Origin: Clostridia bacterium
GTDB taxonomy: Bacteria > Bacillota > Clostridia > Peptostreptococcales > Anaerovoracaceae
Assembly (NCBI GenBank): GCA_024403185.1
Contig: JAKSSG010000001.1
Location: 30,217 to 94,216 of the forward strand
DNA length: 64,000 nucleotides
Reading direction: 5' to 3'
Shown: positions 18,108 through 27,624 of the stretch, piece by piece
Position numbering within the stretch: position 1 is the first letter of the stretch
How the letters are laid out: every line of letters begins with the position of its first letter
Notes under the pieces: generated by a model
What the model was told of the DNA's origin: nothing
Database searches by the model: none
The model's input: the letters and a program-made list of their open reading frames with translations, nothing else
Made by a program: the position numbers and the translations under genes

Positions 18108-21100
18108 ATGTTTTCTAAATTAAGCATTAAAAAACCATTTACCATATTCGTTGCAGTAGTAATAGTTGCAGTTTTTGGATTTGTAGCCGTCTACAAGATG
18201 ACTCCGGATCTGCTGCCGAGCATTGACACACCTTATGCCGTTGTTGCTACTACATATCCGGGAGCAAGTGCTGAAGAGGTTGAGGTTCAGATAACCAAGC
18301 CTGTGGAAAAGCAGCTTGCCACTTTGAGCAATATCAAAAACGTCACATCCATGTCAGCGGACAATTATTCTGTTGTTTCGCTCGAATTCACTGACGATGT
18401 CAATATGGACGGCGTATCCGTCGACATACGGGACAAGCTTGACCAGATCAAGAGCCAGATGCCTGAGATGGCTTCTACGCCTCTGGTTCTCAAGATTAAT
18501 CTGGACATGATGCCCGTAACAATTTCTGCAGTAGGCATTAAGGACAAAACGCCTGCACAGGTTTCCACATTTGTTAAAGAAAATCTTGAAAGCCCGCTTG
18601 AAGGCACCGAGGGTGTGGCTTCTGTTTCCTATGTGGGAATGATTGATGAAGGTGTTCAGATTGTTCTGGAGCAGGATAAGATCAATGCTGTAAATGACAG
18701 GGTAAAGTCAGCCATTGCAGGTCAGTTCAACAAGGGCGAGAAACAGATCAAAAGCGGAATAAATAAGGCCAAGAACGGCAAGAAACAGATAGATAACTAC
18801 AAGGATCAGATTAGCGACCAGTCACCTCAGCTTGGAAAGCTGGAGCAGACTCTGGAAGGCCTTAAGGCCCTGAAGAAAGACGGTCCTGCACTCTGGCAGG
18901 CATATGAGAATGCGCCGGAAGAACAGAAGCCTTTCATTGAAGAACAGATGAAACAGATGGGTTTCAAGAGCGCCAAGGACTTCAAAAATAAACTTGATAA
19001 CGTGGATACACTGATTGAAACAGTTTATGACGCAATGGATGCTATTACGGATGTGTCATTCGGCTATTCGGATCTCAGTGCTTCAGGAAGTACACTTGAT
19101 GCTGTCGTATCTCAGCTGCAGGGAACTTTATCACAGATTGAATCCCAGAAACAGGCTGCCATAGACAGTGCCGACATGACAGGCGTTATTACCCAGGCCA
19201 ATGTTTCGGCCATTCTTGGAGCGCAGAATTTCCAGATGCCTGCCGGTTATGTTACAGACGGCAGGGCCAGCATTCTTGTAAGTGTCGGAGACAAGATAAA
19301 GGACGTTGACGAAATGGAAGACCTGGTTCTCTTTGACATGGGAATAGACGGTCTGGATCCGATTAAGCTGAAGGACGTTGCAACTGTTTCATATCTTGCC
19401 GATGATTCGGAAACCTATGCCAAGGTTGACGGTGACAATGGCGTTCTGCTCATGTTCAACAAGCAGTCGACATATGCAACAGCAACTGTTGCAGACAATG
19501 TTAACGATACTTTTGCAAAGCTTGAAAAGGAGTACGAGGGACTTAAATTCACAAATCTGGTTGACCAGGGAAAATACATCCATACGGTAATCAATTCGGT
19601 ATTCAAGGATCTGCTCATGGGAGCGCTCTTTGCCATACTCATTCTGCTGTTCTTCCTGAGAGACATAAGACCTACTGTGATAACGGCAATAAGCATACCT
19701 GTCAGCGTAATTTTTGCTCTGGCAGCCATGTATTTCACCGGCATTACTCTTAATCTGATTTCCATGTCCGGACTGGCCATCGGTGTCGGCATGCTGGTTG
19801 ACAATTCCATTGTAGTAATCGAGAACACCTATAGGCTAAGGTCCATGGGATACAGCGCAATTCAGGCGGCTCTTTCGGGTGCATCACAGGTTGCAGGCGC
19901 AATTACCGCTTCAACCCTGACGACAATATGCGTATTCGTGCCTATTATCTTTGTAGACGGCATGACCAGAGACCTGTTTACAGATCTGGCTCTCACGGTA
20001 ACATATTCACTGCTTGCCAGCCTGCTCATAGCGGTAACATTTGTTCCGGCAGTATCCAAGGGACTTCTCATCAAGGATACAAAGAAGACGGTTCTGGGAC
20101 CAAACAGCAGAATAATTGCCAAATACAAAAATATGGCCGCATGGTGTCTTACACACAAGATGGTATGCGTTTCAATCGCTCTGGTACTGCTCCTTGCTTC
20201 AACCGGATTACTGCTGATCAGAGGATTTGAATTCATGCCTGACATGTCTTCGAACCAGATCAGTGCAGCAATAAAGACTGCTGATGACAGTACACTTAAG
20301 GAAACGGCTGAAATCAATGATGCGATTTCCGATGAAATCAGAAAAATAGACGGTGTTGAATCTGTAGGCGTAATGCTGGCGACAAATCTTGCCGATACTG
20401 TGGGCATGGGTTCGGGAGAGGCCGATACTGAGAATACCACCATGTACATAGTGCTCGATGACAAAAAGCTGGAGCAGGGCAAGGTTGTTGCCAAAAAACT
20501 TGACAAGCTTGCTGAAAAATACAACTGCGAAATAACATCATCGGCAAGCATGGATCTTTCATCCCTTACAGGCAGCGGAATTTCCATCAGCCTGACAGGG
20601 GAAGACCTCGACAGGCTCAGAATAACGGGCCAGAACATCGAAGATGCTCTGCGTGACATGAAGGGCATTGAAGACGTATCCGACATAACTGAAAATGCCA
20701 CGGAAGAGCTTAAAATAACCGTTCACAAGAACGATGCAATGAAGCACGGTCTTACCGTTGCACAGATTTATCAGCAGGTATCCGCAAGACTTTCAAAGCA
20801 CAATACTGCTACGACAATGACCGATGACGGTGGAGCTTCTGTAGATGTTAACATAGCAAGTTCAGACAAGAAGGGTGTTTCCAGAGATGAACTTGTTAAC
20901 ATGACTCTCGTTGCCGACAAGAGCGACGGAACAAAGGACAAGGTTAAGCTGTCCGAGATTTCAACCATAAGCAAGGATGCGTCATTAAGCGTTATAAATC
21001 ATGACAACCAGAAGAGAAACGTATCTGTAACTGCCACTGTCAAGGATGGTTACAACGTTACAAAGATGACGTCAAAGGTCAAGAAGATGATAGCGGAAAA

Positions 21101-21698
21101 GGGCCTTCTTGCAGACGGTGTTGACATTTCATACGGCGGAGAGAACAAGGAAATCATGCATTCAATGAAGCAGCTGCTGCTCATGATGATTGTCGGTATG
21201 ATATTGGTATATCTGATAATGGTTGCTCAGTTCCAGTCACTCAGATCACCGTTCATAATCATATTCACTCTGCCGCTGGCATTTACCGGCGGAATGCTTG
21301 CACTGCTCATTTCAAACAATGTTCTCAGTGTAATTGCCATGTTCGGCTTCGTAATGCTTGTCGGAATTGTTGTTAATAACGGAATTGTGCTTGTTGACTG
21401 CATTAACAGATTCAGACTGGAAGGCATGGAAACCGACATTGCCATCGTACAGGCCGGAGCTGTCAGAATGAGACCTGTTCTAATGACTGCAGCGACTACG
21501 GTTTTAGGCCTTATTCCACTTGCTCTTGGCATTGGACAGGGTGCTGAAATGGTACAGCCTGTGGCTATTGTAACGGTCGGCGGACTGCTTTATGCTACTG
21601 TCACAACACTGTTTATCGTGCCTATCATGTACAAGTGGCTGTCACGTAAACACATGGAAAAAATCGACGAGGAAGAACTTGAAATAGTAAACGTGTGA
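18108..21698 (+). CDS. RND-family efflux permease (AcrB/SwrC type) with a large insertion
   Basis: 1196 residues against about 1050 for AcrB. The HAE-RND layout is clear: TM1 at residues 12-30, TPDLLPSID, YPGASAEEVE, two blocks of membrane helices and the GVGMLVDNSIVVIEN signature near 565. Around residues 200-365 lies an extra, Lys/Gln-rich and probably coiled-coil segment inside the first extracellular porter loop. No adaptor or outer-membrane partner gene is nearby, as expected in a one-membrane cell. Substrates might be lipids, surfactants or drugs; this is not readable. There is no Shine-Dalgarno, and a TAAACT sits 6 nt before ATG, as in two other genes of the window. Confidence 0.92.
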   Translation: MFSKLSIKKPFTIFVAVVIVAVFGFVAVYKMTPDLLPSIDTPYAVVATTYPGASAEEVEVQITKPVEKQLATLSNIKNVTSMSADNYSVVSLEFTDDVNMDGVSVDIRDKLDQIKSQMPEMASTPLVLKINLDMMPVTISAVGIKDKTPAQVSTFVKENLESPLEGTEGVASVSYVGMIDEGVQIVLEQDKINAVNDRVKSAIAGQFNKGEKQIKSGINKAKNGKKQIDNYKDQISDQSPQLGKLEQTLEGLKALKKDGPALWQAYENAPEEQKPFIEEQMKQMGFKSAKDFKNKLDNVDTLIETVYDAMDAITDVSFGYSDLSASGSTLDAVVSQLQGTLSQIESQKQAAIDSADMTGVITQANVSAILGAQNFQMPAGYVTDGRASILVSVGDKIKDVDEMEDLVLFDMGIDGLDPIKLKDVATVSYLADDSETYAKVDGDNGVLLMFNKQSTYATATVADNVNDTFAKLEKEYEGLKFTNLVDQGKYIHTVINSVFKDLLMGALFAILILLFFLRDIRPTVITAISIPVSVIFALAAMYFTGITLNLISMSGLAIGVGMLVDNSIVVIENTYRLRSMGYSAIQAALSGASQVAGAITASTLTTICVFVPIIFVDGMTRDLFTDLALTVTYSLLASLLIAVTFVPAVSKGLLIKDTKKTVLGPNSRIIAKYKNMAAWCLTHKMVCVSIALVLLLASTGLLLIRGFEFMPDMSSNQISAAIKTADDSTLKETAEINDAISDEIRKIDGVESVGVMLATNLADTVGMGSGEADTENTTMYIVLDDKKLEQGKVVAKKLDKLAEKYNCEITSSASMDLSSLTGSGISISLTGEDLDRLRITGQNIEDALRDMKGIEDVSDITENATEELKITVHKNDAMKHGLTVAQIYQQVSARLSKHNTATTMTDDGGASVDVNIASSDKKGVSRDELVNMTLVADKSDGTKDKVKLSEISTISKDASLSVINHDNQKRNVSVTATVKDGYNVTKMTSKVKKMIAEKGLLADGVDISYGGENKEIMHSMKQLLLMMIVGMILVYLIMVAQFQSLRSPFIIIFTLPLAFTGGMLALLISNNVLSVIAMFGFVMLVGIVVNNGIVLVDCINRFRLEGMETDIAIVQAGAVRMRPVLMTAATTVLGLIPLALGIGQGAEMVQPVAIVTVGGLLYATVTTLFIVPIMYKWLSRKHMEKIDEEELEIVNV

Positions 21699-21707
21699 TG
21701 TTAAAAT
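21679..21707 (+). promoter_or_regulatory. Sigma-A promoter of tRNA-Leu(CAA)
   Basis: TTGAAA (21679-21684), 17-bp spacer, TAAAAT (21702-21707). It is embedded in the end of the RND gene; transcription would start about 5 bp before the tRNA. Confidence 0.8.
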
Positions 21708-21718
21708 AATCACGTTAC

Positions 21719-21805
21719 GCCGGCTTGATGGAATTGGCAGACGTGCGGGATTCAAAATCCCGTGGTGGCGACACCGTGTGGGTTCGACCCCCACAGCCGG
21801 CACCA
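21719..21805 (+). tRNA. tRNA-Leu, anticodon CAA
   Basis: Acceptor arms GCCGGCT and AGCCGGC pair, with A and CCA encoded. The anticodon stem CGGGA/TCCCG holds loop TTCAAAA, giving CAA for the UUG codon. A long variable arm and GGTTCGACCCC are present. No terminator separates it from yajC. Confidence 0.96.
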
Positions 21806-21857
21806 TACAATTCAAGTCGGAAAATATAAAGACAGGCATTTAATAGGAGGATTTAAA

Positions 21858-22292
21858 ATGGGCGGATCAATGTTTTCAATTCTGATTCTGGTATTACTGT
21901 TTGCAGTAATGTATTTCCTGATGATCAGACCTCAGAAGAAGAGAGAAAAAGAAACTAATGCCATGAGAGCAGGCGTTCAGGTTGGAGATGAAATCGTTAC
22001 AATCGGCGGCATTTGCGCCAAGGTTGTTAAGACCAAGGAAGAATCAATCATCGTTCAGGTTGGCGCAGACAAGGTTAAGATTGAAATGATGAGATGGGCT
22101 GTTTCCAAGGTTGTAAAGGAAGGCTCAGGTCACGTTGCAAAGGATATCGATGCCTATGATGAGGTTGAAGAATCAGCAGCAAATGAAGCAAAGAAGTCAA
22201 AGCCAAGAAGAATGAAGAAGGCTGCAGTCGTTGAAGAAGCCGAAGACAAGGTTGAAGAAGTAAAGGAAGCTGTAGACAAAGCAGACGAATAA
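21858..22292 (+). CDS. yajC: Preprotein translocase subunit YajC
   Basis: 144 residues. One membrane helix (about 4-22) is followed by the MIRPQKKREKE motif and GDEIVTIGGICAKVV, the YajC core. It assists SecDF and YidC at the Sec channel. The last 45 residues are an extra charged tail. The start chosen has AGGAGG 7 nt before ATG; the frame continues upstream only into the tRNA. It probably shares the tRNA promoter and is closed by its own terminator. Confidence 0.94.
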   Translation: MGGSMFSILILVLLFAVMYFLMIRPQKKREKETNAMRAGVQVGDEIVTIGGICAKVVKTKEESIIVQVGADKVKIEMMRWAVSKVVKEGSGHVAKDIDAYDEVEESAANEAKKSKPRRMKKAAVVEEAEDKVEEVKEAVDKADE

Positions 22293-22322
22293 TTCTTCTG
22301 ACATACATAAGAAAGAAACATG

Positions 22323-22354
22323 GCGTGGTATTATCGTGATACCACGCTTTTTTT
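22323..22354 (+). terminator. Intrinsic terminator after yajC
   Basis: GCGTGGTAT (22323-22331), a 7-nt loop and ATACCACGC (22339-22347) are followed by seven T. The stem is perfect. Confidence 0.93.
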
Positions 22355-22378
22355 GTTGAAAAATCAAGGGTTTTTCCC

Positions 22379-22407
22379 TTGTTTGAACTGGTAAAAAGTA
22401 GTAGAAT
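22379..22407 (+). promoter_or_regulatory. Candidate promoter for the secDF-rel operon
   Basis: TTGTTT (22379-22384), 17-bp spacer, TAGAAT (22402-22407). A small CAAGGG-TTTTT-CCCTTG hairpin (22365-22381) touches the -35 box. It lies between the yajC terminator and secDF, where a promoter is needed. Confidence 0.5.
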
Positions 22408-22490
22408 GATTTTGTATGATTTAATGGATACTTGTATTTTAAAATATAAGTCCATTTTCTCAAAAAATACATCAATTACCGGAGGAAACA

Positions 22491-24965
22491 ATGAATTACA
22501 CAGCAAGAAAAATCCTGGCAGTTTTTATCGTTCTATGCGTAATATTCGGATGGCTCGTAACGGTTACGGGTGTAGGTCCGATTACACCGCTTAAGGACAG
22601 AATGAGTCTTGGCCTGGATATCAAGGGCGGCGTTTACGTTGTCATGGAAGCCAACAAGAAAGACATCAAGGGAATGACCGATGAAGAATTGAGACAGGCA
22701 ATGGAACAGACTCAGACGGTTATTGAAAACCGTATCAATGCTAACGGTTTGGGGGAACCGACAGTAACCATTGAAGGAGACAACAGAATCAGAGTAGAAA
22801 TACCTGAAGTTGAAGATCCTGAAGAGGCAATCGAACTCATAGGCAAAACCGCCAAACTCCAGTTCATTCTGGCAGACGGAAGCCTTGTTCTGGAAGGTGA
22901 CAATGTCAAGAAGGCTGAATTCGGTCGTGATGACCAGTCAACCGGATGGGCTGTAAATCTTCAGTTTGACAGACAGGGTGCTGATCTCTTCGGAGATGCC
23001 ACAACGAGAGCATTTAACGGGGAAATCACATCGGGAATTGAAGGCGTAGGCGATGGAGCCATTGCAATCGTTCTTGACGGACAGATTATTTCGGCACCGA
23101 ATGTTAACGAACCTATTCTCGGAGGCAACTGCTCGATAACAGGCCACTTCACTCAGGATGAGGCCAAGCAGCTGGCAGCACAGATTAACGGTGGTGCGCT
23201 TCCTATCGGACTTACCGAAATCACATCATCAGTTCAGTCCGCAAGCATAGGCTACAACGCACTGGAAATGAGCATCATAGCCGGTCTTATCGGTCTGGCT
23301 CTCATATTCCTGCTCATGATCTTCGCATACAGAGCTCTGGGCCTTTGCGCTGACATCGCACTGCTGCTCTACGTAGTGCTGGTACTGAACATAATGTCAT
23401 CAATGGGTACAGTGCTTACACTGCCTGGCATTGCAGGTATCATCATTTCGATTGGTATGGCGGTAGACGCCAACGTAGTAATATTCTCACGTATCAGAGA
23501 AGAAATCATGCTCGGCAGAACAGTTCGCGTTGCCACGGAAACAGGTTCCAAGCGAGCAATGACCACAGTAATAGACTCACAGGTTACAACACTTATCGCT
23601 GCTGTAATCCTCTATGAAATCGGTACAAGCGCAGTTAAGGGCTTCGCCTACACATTCATGGTTGGTATTATCGTCAGCATTTTCACAGCAGTATTCATTA
23701 CTCAGCTGTATGTAAAGCTTCTCGCACAGAGCGACAAGTTTGCAAAGAAGTCACTGTTTGGTGTAAAGGCAGACAATACTGCTACATTCCACATCAAGAA
23801 CACCATCGGCTTCATGGACAAGAGAAAGATATTCTACTGCATTTCAGCAGGAATACTCATTATCGGTCTGGCATTCGGATGCATCAGAGGCCTGAATTAC
23901 GGTATTGACTTCACAGGCGGTACCATGATGCAGCTGGACATGGGCAAGCAGGTTAAAATCAGTGAAGTTGAAAAGGCAATCAGTTCTTACAAGCTGGATC
24001 CTGAAATCATTTACTCCGGAGAAGATAATTCAGAACTTGTAATAAGAACAACAGAATCACTTACCAAGAAGGAAAGAGCCGAAGTCATGGATTCAATCAA
24101 CGAAGCCTTCGGAATCGAGGAGGACAACATCATTGCGGAAGAGTTCTTCGGACCTTCGGTGGGTAAGGAACTGAGAAATAATGCAATACTTGCCGTAATC
24201 ATAGCGGCAATATGCATGCTCATTTACATCAGAATCCGATTCAGACAGTGGAAGTTCGGCGGATCGGCAATGCTTGGTGTATTCCATGACGTGCTCATCG
24301 TAATCTCGTTCTACGCCATATTCGGTGTTACGGTTAACAACCCGTTCATCGCAGGCATTCTGACTGTAGTAGGTTACTCAATCAACGACACTATCGTAAT
24401 CTTCGACAGAATACGTGAAAACATCAGACACATGAAACGAGGCACTCTCAAGGAGACTATCGACCAGAGTATTACTCAGACCCTGGGACGTTCCCTCATG
24501 ACTTCAATCACAACCATCATCGTAATGGTTCCAATGGTTATCATTGCAGGCGAAGCCATCAGAGAATTCGTATTCCCGCTCATGGTCGGTGTAATCGCCG
24601 GTGCTTACTCATCAATCTGCGTATGCTCACCGCTGTACTTTGAATTCAGCAGAAGCAGCAGAACTTCCGAATATCAGAAGAAGATCAGAGAAGCCGAAAA
24701 GAAGGCAAAGAAAAAGGCCAAGAAGGAAGGCAAGTCATACGTGCCTAAAAAGCCTGCAGATCCTGAAGAAACAGCTAAGGAAGAAGCAAAGGCAGTAGAA
24801 GAGGCAATGGCAGAAGCTGAAGCAGAAGCCGAGGCGGAAGAAATTGCTGAAGCACCTGCTGAAAAGCCTAAGGATAATGTTAACAAGAAGCGTTCAAAGC
24901 GTTACGTTAAGGGCAATCAGAAGAAAACAGAAGTTAAAGAAGACGAGGATACATTCAGACTGTAA
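22491..24965 (+). CDS. secDF: Fused protein-export membrane protein SecDF
   Basis: 824 residues. The SecD half has TM1, RMSLGLDIKGGVYVVME, a large extracellular domain and five more helices; the SecF half begins near residue 440 with GFMDKRKIFY, then LNYGIDFTGGT and further helices. SecDF uses the proton gradient to pull exported proteins through SecYEG. The last 110 residues are a Lys/Glu/Ala-rich cytoplasmic tail. Its stop codon shares a base with the rel start. GGAGGAAAC precedes the ATG. Confidence 0.96.
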   Translation: MNYTARKILAVFIVLCVIFGWLVTVTGVGPITPLKDRMSLGLDIKGGVYVVMEANKKDIKGMTDEELRQAMEQTQTVIENRINANGLGEPTVTIEGDNRIRVEIPEVEDPEEAIELIGKTAKLQFILADGSLVLEGDNVKKAEFGRDDQSTGWAVNLQFDRQGADLFGDATTRAFNGEITSGIEGVGDGAIAIVLDGQIISAPNVNEPILGGNCSITGHFTQDEAKQLAAQINGGALPIGLTEITSSVQSASIGYNALEMSIIAGLIGLALIFLLMIFAYRALGLCADIALLLYVVLVLNIMSSMGTVLTLPGIAGIIISIGMAVDANVVIFSRIREEIMLGRTVRVATETGSKRAMTTVIDSQVTTLIAAVILYEIGTSAVKGFAYTFMVGIIVSIFTAVFITQLYVKLLAQSDKFAKKSLFGVKADNTATFHIKNTIGFMDKRKIFYCISAGILIIGLAFGCIRGLNYGIDFTGGTMMQLDMGKQVKISEVEKAISSYKLDPEIIYSGEDNSELVIRTTESLTKKERAEVMDSINEAFGIEEDNIIAEEFFGPSVGKELRNNAILAVIIAAICMLIYIRIRFRQWKFGGSAMLGVFHDVLIVISFYAIFGVTVNNPFIAGILTVVGYSINDTIVIFDRIRENIRHMKRGTLKETIDQSITQTLGRSLMTSITTIIVMVPMVIIAGEAIREFVFPLMVGVIAGAYSSICVCSPLYFEFSRSSRTSEYQKKIREAEKKAKKKAKKEGKSYVPKKPADPEETAKEEAKAVEEAMAEAEAEAEAEEIAEAPAEKPKDNVNKKRSKRYVKGNQKKTEVKEDEDTFRL

Positions 24966-27163
24966 TGAAGAAGAGCGAATTCCTGAAAAAAATGGAGGAA
25001 TACAATCCGGCATACGACCTTGACCTTATCGGCAGAGCGTACGACGTTGCTGCCGATATGCACAAGGACCAGATCAGAAAATCAGGTGAACCGTACCTGA
25101 TTCATCCTGTTGCCGTTGCCGAGATTCTCGCAGAGCTTGGCATGGATGAGCAGACCATCGCAGCCGGGCTTCTTCATGATGTCATTGAAGACACAAAGTA
25201 CACCAAGAAACAGATGAAAGCGGATTTCGGTCCGGAGATTATGGCCCTGGTTGACGGGGTTACAAAGCTGGGTGCACTGAAATTTGACAGCAAGGAGGAA
25301 CGTCAGGCGGAAAACCTGAGAAAGATGTTCCTGGCAATGTCAAAGGATATCAGAGTGCTTATAATCAAGCTCTCTGACCGTCTTCACAATCTCAGAACAA
25401 TAAACTACATGACCCACGAGAAAATCGTGGAAAAGTGCCAGGAGACGCTGGACATTTACGCTCCGCTGGCTGCAAGACTGGGTATCTACGCAATGAAGAT
25501 GGAACTTGAGGACATCGCCCTCAAATTCCTTGAGCCTGAAGCATATTATGACCTTGCAGAGCAGGTCAGCGAGCGAAAGGGCGAGCGTGAGGACGCAATC
25601 AATCACGTTCTAGATGAAATCAGAACCGCCCTTGATGAAATCGGAATTAAGCACGAGATATATGGAAGATCCAAGCATTTCTACAGCATTTACAAAAAAA
25701 TGAACTTCCAGCACAAGAATATCGATGAGATATTTGACCTGATGGCTGTAAGAATCATCGTTGAAACGGTAAGAGACTGCTATGCTGTTCTGGGTCTGGT
25801 TCACACGATGTGGAAGCCTATTCCGGGGCGTTTCAAGGACTACATTGCAATGCCTAAGCAGAACCTGTATCAGTCCCTGCACACAACGGTAATCGGAGAT
25901 TCGGGAAAGCCTTTTGAGATTCAGATCAGAACCTATGAAATGCACAGAATCGCCGAGTACGGTATCGCCGCTCACTGGAAGTACAAGGAAGGCGTGGAGA
26001 ACGACAAGGAAGAGGTTAAGCTCAGCTGGCTGAGACAGGCTCTCGAGTGGCAGAAGGATGTAAATGACCCTAAGGAGTTCATGGAGTCCCTGAAGATGGA
26101 TCTCTTCTCAAACGAGGTATTCGTATTTACTCCACAGGGTGATGTAATCGAGCTTCCTGCCGGAGCCACACCTCTTGATTTTGCATTCAAAATCCATACG
26201 GATGTAGGCTGCAAGTGCGTGGGAGCCAAGGTTAACGGCAAGATGGTTACCATAGACCATGAACTGGAAAACGGGAACATCATTGAAATCGTAACATCTC
26301 CAAACGCTGCAGGACCGAGCATTGACTGGCTCAAGATAGCAAAGAGCAGCTCAGCCAGAAACAAGATCAGACAGTGGCTGAAGAAGGAAAACAGAAACGA
26401 CACCGTAGACAAGGGTAAGGATCTGTTCAACCAGTATCTGAGAAAGAAGGGTTTTGATCCTAAGGTTCTCATGACCAACTCCTATATCAGCAGAGCTGTC
26501 AGGGAAATGAATTTCAAGGATTCGGACGACCTGTTCACCCAGCTCAGCTACGGCGGAAACATTCAGACCAAGGTTGCCAATCTGCTGCAGAGCTTTGAGG
26601 ATGAAAAGCAGAAGGCCAGCAATGAGGAAAAGAACAAGTCACTGCTGGACAATCTGAATGAAATCAGCGAAAAGACCAGCAAGCGCCTTGAAAAGTCACA
26701 CGTGGACAAGGAAACAGGCGTTGTCGTTGAAGGTGTAGACAATCTGATGATCAGGCTGGCAAGATGCTGCACTCCGGTTCCGGGGGATGAAATCATCGGA
26801 TACATTACAAAGGGCAGAGGAATTACGGTTCACAGAAAGGACTGTGACAATCTGAAATCCCTGCCGCCTGAAGAGAAGAAAAGGTTCATAGAGGTAAACT
26901 GGGATCCTGAACTGCTCAACAAGGCCTTTGAAGGTGAAATCTGCATCATCGCAAGCGACCAGAAGGGCATGCTTTCAAGCATTTCCAAGGTTTGCGAGGA
27001 TAATGACGTCAACATTATCGGACTCAACGCCAGAGCAAACAAGGACGAGACATTCAGAATCGATATCATGCTCAGCATCAATGACAGGTCACAGATAGAA
27101 AAGATCTGCCGAACATTCAAGAGCATACCGGGAATAATCGAGGCATACAGAAGCAAAGGATAA
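24965..27163 (+). CDS. rel: Bifunctional (p)ppGpp synthetase/hydrolase Rel
   Basis: 732 residues. An HD hydrolase domain (HPVAVAEIL, LLHDVIEDT), the synthetase domain (GRSKHFYSIYKKM, AMPKQNLYQSLHT), TGS (VFVFTPQGDVIELPAGATPLDF), a zinc-finger/RIS segment with RCCTPVPGDEI, and a C-terminal ACT domain are all present. It makes and destroys the alarmone (p)ppGpp in response to amino acid starvation sensed on ribosomes. Its ATG overlaps the secDF stop by one base, indicating translational coupling; dtd follows after 2 bp. Confidence 0.97.
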   Translation: MKKSEFLKKMEEYNPAYDLDLIGRAYDVAADMHKDQIRKSGEPYLIHPVAVAEILAELGMDEQTIAAGLLHDVIEDTKYTKKQMKADFGPEIMALVDGVTKLGALKFDSKEERQAENLRKMFLAMSKDIRVLIIKLSDRLHNLRTINYMTHEKIVEKCQETLDIYAPLAARLGIYAMKMELEDIALKFLEPEAYYDLAEQVSERKGEREDAINHVLDEIRTALDEIGIKHEIYGRSKHFYSIYKKMNFQHKNIDEIFDLMAVRIIVETVRDCYAVLGLVHTMWKPIPGRFKDYIAMPKQNLYQSLHTTVIGDSGKPFEIQIRTYEMHRIAEYGIAAHWKYKEGVENDKEEVKLSWLRQALEWQKDVNDPKEFMESLKMDLFSNEVFVFTPQGDVIELPAGATPLDFAFKIHTDVGCKCVGAKVNGKMVTIDHELENGNIIEIVTSPNAAGPSIDWLKIAKSSSARNKIRQWLKKENRNDTVDKGKDLFNQYLRKKGFDPKVLMTNSYISRAVREMNFKDSDDLFTQLSYGGNIQTKVANLLQSFEDEKQKASNEEKNKSLLDNLNEISEKTSKRLEKSHVDKETGVVVEGVDNLMIRLARCCTPVPGDEIIGYITKGRGITVHRKDCDNLKSLPPEEKKRFIEVNWDPELLNKAFEGEICIIASDQKGMLSSISKVCEDNDVNIIGLNARANKDETFRIDIMLSINDRSQIEKICRTFKSIPGIIEAYRSKG

Positions 27164-27165
27164 AA

Positions 27166-27615
27166 ATGAGAGCAGTTGTACAGAGAGTTAAAAAAAGCGC
27201 TGTAACCGTTGATGAGAAGGTTACAGGCAGCATTGGGCAGGGACTTATGGTCCTTATCGGTGTTGAAGATGGAGATACGGAAAAGGACGCGGAATACATT
27301 GCCAAGAAGGTATCGGCGCTTAGAGTGTTTGACGACGAAGAAGGTGTCATGAATCTGAGCGTTAAGGATATTGGCGGTGAAATACTTGCTGTTTCACAGT
27401 TCACACTTCTCGGGGACGTGCGCAAAGGCAACAGACCGAGCTATTTCTCGGCAGCAGGCCCGGAAGAGGCCAACGCCCTGTACAGAAAGACCGTTGAACT
27501 GATACAGGCCAATGGGATTCATGTTGAAGAGGGCATTTTCCAGGCTGAAATGATGGTAGCTATAGCAAATGACGGTCCCGTGACCATACTTCTTGAAAGT
27601 CACAAGCTGTTTTAG
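27166..27615 (+). CDS. dtd: D-aminoacyl-tRNA deacylase
   Basis: 149 residues, the usual length, beginning MRAVVQRVKKSAVTV, with the catalytic SQFTLLGDV and the cross-subunit NDGPVTI (Gly-cisPro equivalent) motifs. It removes D-amino acids and glycine wrongly attached to tRNAs. The placement directly after rel is conserved in Firmicutes. Confidence 0.96.
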   Translation: MRAVVQRVKKSAVTVDEKVTGSIGQGLMVLIGVEDGDTEKDAEYIAKKVSALRVFDDEEGVMNLSVKDIGGEILAVSQFTLLGDVRKGNRPSYFSAAGPEEANALYRKTVELIQANGIHVEEGIFQAEMMVAIANDGPVTILLESHKLF

Positions 27616-27624
27616 GAGAAAGAC

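Noticed and set aside
21762-21857. Longer N-terminus for yajC
   Set aside because: The extra frame runs through the tRNA-Leu gene; AGGAGG marks the ATG at 21858.
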